DNA of 64,000 bases from assembly GCF_000149955.1 (NCBI RefSeq), contig NC_030987.1, forward strand, positions 2,075,236 through 2,139,235. Direction: 5' to 3'. Of this stretch, positions 57,373 through 64,000 are shown one piece after another. This DNA is from Fusarium oxysporum f. sp. lycopersici 4287. Its lineage: Eukaryota; Ascomycota; Sordariomycetes; Hypocreales; Nectriaceae. The stretch's first letter is position 1. Each line of letters opens with the position of its first letter. Below the pieces are notes generated by a model. It made no database searches. It was not told where the DNA came from and worked only from the letters and a program-made list of their open reading frames with translations. Made by a program: the position numbers and the translations under genes.

Positions 57373-58413
57373 TTAGTCCCCCTTTTTGATCTCATCGCGA
57401 AGGATACCGACGTGCACCACGAAACCGGCCGAAGGTCGCAGTTCTGCGGGCAGTACACTATCAGAAGCTCTCCAGACATGAAATGAAGTTGAAAATGCCT
57501 TTAACCAAGACTCGAATACTTCGTCACTTCGAAGTTGTTGCCCAATGACACAGACACACGGCCGTCTTTCTTCATCGTTAGCAAAGGCCTCATCATCAGA
57601 GAGTCTTAAACGGCATGCGTCCGCACACGCCTGAACGAAGGGGTCTACCAAAGCATAGTTATAAACACAGTCACAGGCGACAACGGCGTCAAAGCTACGA
57701 GCTTCATCAGAACCGGTAAGAGACGGGGTTACCTCATCCGTCTCCCAATCAAGCGTTGTGAAGCGAATGTTCGGCTGTGCTGCACCATGCCCATGTCCAT
57801 GGCCACTTCGTTTCTTCTTGCCTCGACCACTCGTCGGTGTAGACGTCCCCGAGCTAAACGCAGAAGAGAAGTTCTCGTCAAGATTGCGCTGAACGAGACG
57901 CTGCACGTAGGACTGATCGGTGAGGACATAGCGTGCTACGCGTGGACCAAGGGCTAGGGCACTCAGGGGGGAAATGCCACAGCCGAGTTCAAGTATGGAG
58001 GCGTTTGAATGGATGGTATTGGCGAGAATGGGATTTGACGGGGAAGAGAGCCACGAGGCGAAGCTGGGAGCTATCTTCCATAAGACTGTATCTCAAGTCA
58101 GCCTTTCCTCTTGAGTGAGTATGAGAGGGAAAAATCTACCAGCTCCTGTTGTTCCACCTGCGCGTGACGACGACAGAACAGTAGGAGATTGATGAATAGT
58201 GTAGTCCCGATCAGCAACAGAAACATCGACGGAAGCAGCACGGGAGTCGACGAAGCCAAGATTCATGGAAGGGATAGGCTGTGAATACAGCATGAAAGTT
58301 TCTATGCATTTTTAGTGAGACCTGCATGAGTGGAAGCATCTTGTAAGCTGACCTTCTTCTGCGTCTTCGACTTCTGGCTCAAGATTTTCCAAGAGACTAT
58401 TTACAAAGTCCAT
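57373..58413 (-). CDS. rkm5: Ribosomal lysine N-methyltransferase 5
   Basis: Exons 58413-58353, 58301-58140 and 58085-57373 give 311 aa; introns are 51 and 54 bases. It is a seven-beta-strand, SAM-dependent methyltransferase of the METTL21 type. Features seen are the SSRAGGTTGAVLWK segment before the SAM site, motif I LELGCGISPLSALALG, and FDAVVACDCVYNYALVDPF in place of the usual post-motif-II segment. Yeast Rkm5 monomethylates one lysine of ribosomal protein L1. An inserted loop with SGRGKKKRSGHGHGHG follows motif I in this copy. The family is clear; the substrate is inferred from yeast. Confidence 0.85.
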
Positions 58414-59225
58414 CGTGAGATATTATTTATTCTGATAAAGCGTGGTAGGAATTTTGCGTTGTGCTAAATAGAGCATTTCGTTGAAAAGGGTTGGTCTAAT
58501 ATGGAGATACCGAGATAGTGTGAAAGCGATTGATGCAGCCGAGTACGGGAGAGTTTAGTATAAGTGGATCCCGCTTTACATCAAATATAAGGTAGGTAAG
58601 TACACATATCAGGAACTGGAAAAAGAATCACCTAGACATGCCCCTGAATCCTATGGCATGATATGAAGTAATTAAGCTACCCGGAAAGACAAACAGTCAT
58701 GACTACCCCATGTTAAGCTGCAATCGATTTGTCAGAGACGAAATATATCAATATACCGGAAGCTCACAACAGTAATCGAGCCCTCACATCTCAGACAACG
58801 TCTGGGCCCAAACATGATAAACTAACCAATACTCAAAATCTAAGCATGAGACCGTATAAAACCATGGAAAGAAAGAGCTTGGGGTCGCCATGGCGTCTAA
58901 GCAGTCAAATCTCAAAGCACTCTCATAAACGCAAACAAAACATTCACAATCAAAGAAAATACAGAGCCTGGTATAAAAACAGCAAGGCGATTTATTCCGC
59001 AGTCAAAGATCCCTCGAGTCGCGTCCTTGTAAAGCAAGAGGCCGTGCGCTTGGGTCAGAGACAAACAGTGAAAGCAAAAACATAAAAGCTCCTCACACTC
59101 CTGGCCAGTATGGCACCCATGGATCCTTCTTTTCACTTGTAGGTGTTTGTCTTTGATTTCATTTCCTTCCCTTTGTTCCTGGCTCGTATTCCGTTCATGT
59201 CGTTGTTGGTGGGATCTCGTTACCC
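58414..59225. other. Intergenic region, ncs1 / rkm5
   Basis: 812 bases between tandem minus-strand genes. The AT-rich middle has an open frame at 58729-59085 (+), starting at a non-ATG codon, with no protein features. Likely rkm5 promoter and ncs1 3' UTR. Confidence 0.5.
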
Positions 59226-60218
59226 CTACACCAAACCGTCGTAAAGAGATAGCGCTGAGACGATAGTCTCGTCCCGTTTGCTACCCTCCTTGAACTCCTC
59301 CATATCTAAACTTCCATTCTCGTCCTTGTCCATCATGCGGAAGATCTTCCTCACTCGTTTTTCGGGGGTATCTTCGTCTTCGGGTAATTTAACCATAGAA
59401 CCGACCTATTGATGTTTAGTAGGGGTTCATCCTTCCACTCGCATTCCCAGAGTCCTATGGGAACATGACGCTACAAAGCTGGGCGCTAAGTCGGTACTCA
59501 CCATCTTGTAGATAGCTTCGACAATCTTGAGCATCTCGTCATAGCTAATCTTGCCATCGCCATCAATATCGTACAGCTGGAAGGCCCAATCCAGCTTGTC
59601 CTCCATCTTGCCTCGGCTAGTAACACTTAGCGCGCAGATGAATTCTTTAAAATCAATGGTGCCGGACTTGTCGCTATCGAAGACGTTGAATACATAATCG
59701 GCGAACGAGCTCGGATCTCCGAAGGGAAAGAATTGTCTGTAGATTTTCTGGAACTCCTCCTTGGTGAGTGTACCCGAGGGGCAGTCCTTGAGGAAACCTA
59801 GCTCTGATGTTAGACGCAATTCCAATCTTATGAAGCGGTGCAGACTCCTGATATATATCGAGTGAGAGTCCGCGTCAGTGTCAGAGACTTACCCTTGTAC
59901 CATTGCTGAAGCTCCTTCTTGTCGAAATGAGTCGACTTCTGCAACTCGACGAGCTGATCTTGGGAAAGCTTTGACTGTCTGCATAGGCACAGCGAGGTTA
60001 GTATCGTTGTGATGTGGTCGATCCCTAAGTATAATGACGTCGGTCCCTAGCTTCCGCGGGGATCCGAGGTTGACAAATGCGCTTGCGACTCGATGTGATT
60101 CCTGGCGCCAAGTGACGCAAAAGACACCGAGACACGGAGACGACAGGGCGAATAATACGGTAGAGCGACCGCCCAAAACAGCAGGAATATGTTGGAGATA
60201 AACTTACGATTTACCCAT
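59226..60218 (-). CDS. ncs1: Neuronal calcium sensor 1 (frequenin) homologue
   Basis: Exons 60218-60208, 59978-59893, 59797-59502 and 59405-59226 give 190 aa, the exact size of NCS-1. The first coding exon has only 11 bases (MGK and part of S); MGKSQSKLS is a myristoylation signal. EF-hand 1 is degenerate ([12 protein letters not shown]). EF2 ([13 protein letters not shown]), EF3 ([13 protein letters not shown]) and EF4 ([13 protein letters not shown]) look able to bind Ca2+. In yeast the homologue Frq1 activates phosphatidylinositol 4-kinase Pik1 at the Golgi; in filamentous fungi it affects Ca2+ tolerance and growth. Introns are 229, 95 and 96 bases, longer than elsewhere in the window. Confidence 0.95.
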
Positions 60219-62159
60219 GACGCCTCGGACTTTTACGATGTTATCAGCGGGGGGTATAGAGAGCGCGAATTGCGCAACGGTCGATCAAAGACTTGGACGT
60301 CTGGGGCTATCTTTTAACTCGAAGGAAATGAGGAGCTCTCGAACCAAGGCGTCGTAGTGAGGATGAGGATAAGGACGGCTTCTTCTGAGAATCGTTTATC
60401 GGTAAGAAAAGTGGTAGATGATGATATCGATGTCGATGTCGATAGCGGGAGGATTGCGGGTGGAATAAGTAGGTTACGTTGGGGCTGGAGAGAAGCGAAG
60501 CGCTCAGTGAGGGGAAAGCTATTAAGCTCTCAGGGTCGTGCGACAGTAATAGGCGAGGAGAAACGAGTCGCAGTCGTGAAGGGACACAAGAGAAGTAGTG
60601 GCTCAGGTAAAAGTCGGTTCAAGCAGAGCAATAAGAGAAGAGAGATGGAGATGGAGATGGAATAACTACCTGCGTCGTAGGTAAGAAGTGGAGGCCGCTA
60701 GATACTGATGCAAGGTGTTAGGCCAAGCAAGCAAGGCAAGGAAGGAAGGAATATGGTGAGGGTGAGGCGGGAGGCAGTCCAGTCCGACGGGGTTAAAGGC
60801 GATCCAACATGGCAACAACTCCGCTGGAATAAAGTCGCCTCCCAGCACACCCTTCAGGGCATCATAGGGGTCTCAGTGCAGTATTAGGCACTGGTAGTTA
60901 GGGGACGAGTTAGTGGGGGCGGGGTTTCTGGGTACCAGAACCCCGCTGTACTCCAAGTGGTCGGGTCCGTGATGCCATCCATCCAATTGGTAAGCGAAAG
61001 CGCGCTCTGAATGCAGTCTCGACCCATTGGAAATCTGGTTTTTCTTTCGCTTCTAATGACGAATCCGAAACAGTCCGTGAATACGAGGATCCGAGATCTC
61101 CAGAACACCCTGCTTTGCCTGTGCAATAGACTGAGCGACCACAGTATCACAATACTGACGCTGATACCGGTCCTCAAGGGACCTTGTCTACAAGACCAGC
61201 TGCCTCTTTGAGCCATCATATGTAGTCCCAGCAACGATCTACCAGAACCATCAAAGAGGCTGTGTCTTTTTCGATTTTTCGAAGCGTGGCGACCAGGTTA
61301 TCCACGCGTGCAACCAATAACCCAGCACAGGATTGTGGCTGTGCTGTCATACCTAGCCTGTTCTGGGTTATAATTCTGATCTGCATGGATTCTTTTGCCG
61401 TGATTGAGTTCGATTTTTGACCCCGACCGAGTCCGAGGATACAAGCCTCCGATCAAGTCACCCAGACTAATATGTCTGTCTTGGTTCCAGAATGACTGGA
61501 CCAGTGGTATGCTCGGATATCTGAAAGGGCTCGTGACACTTGAAAAAGATGGTCTATCTTTAGCCACGGACTAATTGATACCCAGGCATCCCCGATTACA
61601 CACATGCAAAACGGACTATGAACAAACAGTTGTAATCCCACAATATACAATTAGCGCTCATGTGTCACAACTCACAGGGGAAAGAATCTGCGCCAAGTCG
61701 GCACCAAACCACTCTATCGTCAATAAGCTTTTGCTGCGCCCACCTCGACTAAATAAACGCTGCTTCACCTCACTTAGCTAGCTTCCAAGGAAAAGCTCAG
61801 GATGACATACAGCCCCTGCGAGTGATGCCCCCAGAGGCCTCACATATCAACTAACATCATTGGATCATCTCTGTCACAAGATCCAATTGTAGAGTGAAAA
61901 CATATTTCAAGTGCTAAGTGCTCAATTTACTCCCAAGAGAAGTCTTGCTTAGAGGTATCGTAACCATAGTTCCACCCATGCATGCTCCCTGTCCCAAATC
62001 ATGATGCCTCCTGACTCCTATCCCTCTGCCAGCTTGGAAGATATCCAATTCAAAAACTACTTTAATCATCCCGTCCGCTTGCATCTACCAGGACGACTCC
62101 CACGTATACAATCATTAGATACTTAGCAACCACCAAACTAGGCCGTGCTATTCTGTTCT
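60219..62159. other. Intergenic region, cdc45 / ncs1
   Basis: 1.94 kb between tandem minus-strand genes. Near ncs1 the sequence is purine-rich on the + strand with GAGATG and GTCGAT short repeats (about 60430 and 60643), probably leader and promoter. The rest shows no coding frame, RNA gene or repeat that I can support. Confidence 0.5.
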
Positions 62160-64000
62160 TCAGCCAACAACAACCTTCATGCTCAAGCTCTCAAGAAAAC
62201 CACCAAGATCCTCCTTCTTCACCTCTACCACGCAATGCTCAAAACTGTCAATTCGAACCCGCGTGTTGGTTTCTGCCACTACCTCTTGAAACGCGATGCC
62301 AAACTTGTTGAGGCCGTAGCCTTTCTCATGCTCGACATCCTCGTCATCCGACGCGTCAGAGTCTGAGCTATCCGAGTCCTCTGATTCCGTTTCCAGTTCG
62401 TCGTCATCATCACCCGCGTCTCGTCGGGCTGCACGTTTATCCTCTCGTATCTTCTGCTTCGCTAGACGTGACTCTTCTTTCTTCTTGAGTTTTTCTTCTC
62501 TCTCGGCTTTCCGTTTCTTGGCGGCTTCTCTGTCAAGCAGTGTGGTATCTGGACCGCCACCGCCGCCAGTGCCTACGACGACATATACACCTCTTTTCTC
62601 GTTCAGGCTTGCGACGACAAGGGGTGTACCGCGACCACCATGTGATAGCTTGCCATGCGTTTCCCTCTCTTGTTCAGCAAGGGCTTCGCCTATCCAGAGT
62701 GATAATTTGGTCAGCGCTGCCGGATGGGTGAACAATGAAACGTCAGGGCCCTCCTTGACCACACACATGCGGAATGCACGAAGATGCTTGATTTGCTTTT
62801 TGTTGATAAGAGATGTTCCTGTCCGGTAGATGGCACGGTGGAGGAACTGTGCAGTAGGAAGACCGGCCTTCAGCGCGTCGATACTATTGTCGAAGTCAGC
62901 GAGGAGAATAGGTCTTCAACGGATTGAACTTACTTTTCAAGCGCGTCATATGCCTCCCAGAACCGCTCAATCCATTCTTCGCCCTGAGCTGCAAACTCGG
63001 CCTCCTCTTCCGCGTCTCTACCAGCTTGACTTGCTATTACGGCGGGGTCTGGATTCTGAACATGTTTTCCAACTTCTAGCAGCGCACCAATAACGACTCC
63101 CACATCCTGGGCACTCAGCGTTGCTCGCCATCCCCAACTTCGGACAAACCCCCACCCATCCTTCGCGCCAGCACGGTCTTTACCATCCGTATCGACGGAC
63201 GGTACCATCTCGTCAAGGTTGTAAAGTGAGCCGTATTTCAATAGCTTTGCCCTTAACTCACGTTTCAGCATCATGTCCATGTGAGTATAGCTCTGCTTGC
63301 ACTGTGCCAGGCTGACCCCCATCTTTGCAAGTAACTTGTGAAGTCGCTTGATTCCTGCTTCGCTCCAAGTCTTGAGGCGAGAAAAGAGATATGGCGAGTG
63401 CAGCATACTGTCGTAGAGGCTCCAGTGTCTGATCAGCAAGAATCTGGGCTCAGGGGACAGCCGAATTCCCGTATCTTCAGGGTTCCTTGCTGTCGTAGGA
63501 ATCACGCCTGCATTTTCTGCAGCAACACGTCCATTCGCAAGTTCCGGGGGGTTCAATCGCCTGACTTCATCGCGAAATTCTTGGCGTATTCTAGCACCTC
63601 GAGCGCCCAACCAACCTGTTGGGCGACTCTTGTCGCTCTGTCTGACAGGCGCAGCAATGCCTGCCGATGAGCGGCCATAGAGTTCCATAGATGTGACTCC
63701 AACTATAGATAACCATAGGAGGTCATTGTCTGCTCTGCCAAGATCAGAAGCAAGCGAATACATCATCGATGATAACGGTTCCGAGAAAGAAGATCCAACT
63801 TTGTAATAATGGTGGAGAATGGCCTCGTGCTTTTGTCGTAACCGCAGGAGCTGTCTCTTTTGTGCGCGAAGTGACGGCCCTGCAAGTAACTGTGCTCCGG
63901 AGGGAGGCTCGATAGCATCGCTTGACAGACCAAGATCAGGCTGTCGCATTGATATGAGCCCTCTTTGCTGTGGGCGCCGAGGTGATTCAGCGATAGAGCT
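62160..64000 (-). CDS. cdc45: DNA replication factor Cdc45, 5' end outside window
   Basis: Two exon parts lie in the window: 64000-62934 and 62883-62160, joined across a 50-base intron (GTAAGT...CAATAG). They encode the C-terminal 596 residues; the frame is open through the window edge, so the N-terminal DHH-like part lies beyond. Cdc45 joins Mcm2-7 and GINS in the CMG helicase that unwinds DNA at replication forks. Recognisable segments are RHWSLYDSMLHSPYL, LAKMGVSLAQCKQSYTHMD, QFLHRAIYRTG and the C-terminal GIAFQEVVAETNTRVRIDSF. A highly charged insert of about 60 residues (KKRKAEREEKLKKKEE to an acidic Ser/Asp run) precedes the last conserved segment. Confidence 0.93.

Noticed and set aside
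60357..60665. 102-codon frame in the cdc45/ncs1 gap
   Set aside because: Starts at GTG and consists mainly of short repeats (GTCGAT, GAGATG) on a purine-rich strand.
1..64000. Secondary-metabolite cluster, transposon, CRISPR or phage-like system
   Set aside because: No PKS/NRPS, transposase, reverse transcriptase, terminal repeats or spaced repeats are visible; the genes are scattered housekeeping functions.

Overview
This is a stretch of nuclear chromosome from a filamentous ascomycete, most likely a Sordariomycete of the order Hypocreales (Fusarium-like). The evidence is short introns of about 46-100 bases with GTRNGT donors and CTAAC/CTGAC-type branch sites, gene spacing of 1-3 kb, balanced base composition, and the protein sequences themselves. 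I see no prokaryotic features, transposon, rRNA, tRNA or CRISPR array.

I support 19 protein-coding genes. From left to right they are: the lipid-transfer protein Csf1 (-, 3' end outside the window); an Ost-alpha/TMEM184-type membrane protein (+); dihydroorotase Ura4 (-); a two-zinc-finger nuclear protein (+); exocyst subunit Sec5 (-); mitochondrial NAD-isocitrate dehydrogenase Idh2 (+); an F-box protein (-); a proline-rich transglutaminase-like protein (+); a HAK/KUP potassium transporter (+); the dolichol-P GlcNAc-1-P transferase Alg7 (+); the PHD/SET protein Set3 (-); an NPC2/ML lipid-binding secreted protein (+); V-ATPase subunit F (-); the nuclear-rim protein Nur1 (+); a long disordered protein with one C-terminal membrane segment whose exon structure I could not fully resolve (+); isopropylmalate isomerase Leu1 (+); ribosomal lysine methyltransferase Rkm5 (-); calcium sensor Ncs1 (-); and replication factor Cdc45 (-, 5' end outside the window).

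Most of these are single-copy housekeeping genes: pyrimidine and leucine synthesis, TCA cycle, secretion, N-glycosylation, vacuolar acidification, replication and chromatin. They do not form one pathway or an obvious secondary-metabolite cluster. Many neighbours are divergent (csf1/Ost-alpha, ura4/zinc-finger, sec5/idh2, F-box/transglutaminase, set3/npc2, vma7/nur1) and share the sequence between them as promoter. Three gene-poor gaps (about 26.7-29.4, 31.4-33.8 and 41.9-46.4 kb) hold no gene I can support, but they carry short CCTAGG/CCTAAGG/GGTACC-centred palindromes.

I did not find a convincing previously undescribed system. The items most worth a second look are a 13-base microexon in ura4, an upstream ORF that ends one base before the csf1 start, a zinc-finger protein with an unusual Zn2Cys6-like motif, a cluster of CCG-N4-CGG sites upstream of leu1, a translatable intron in nur1, and the disordered gene before leu1 with its unexplained frame changes.
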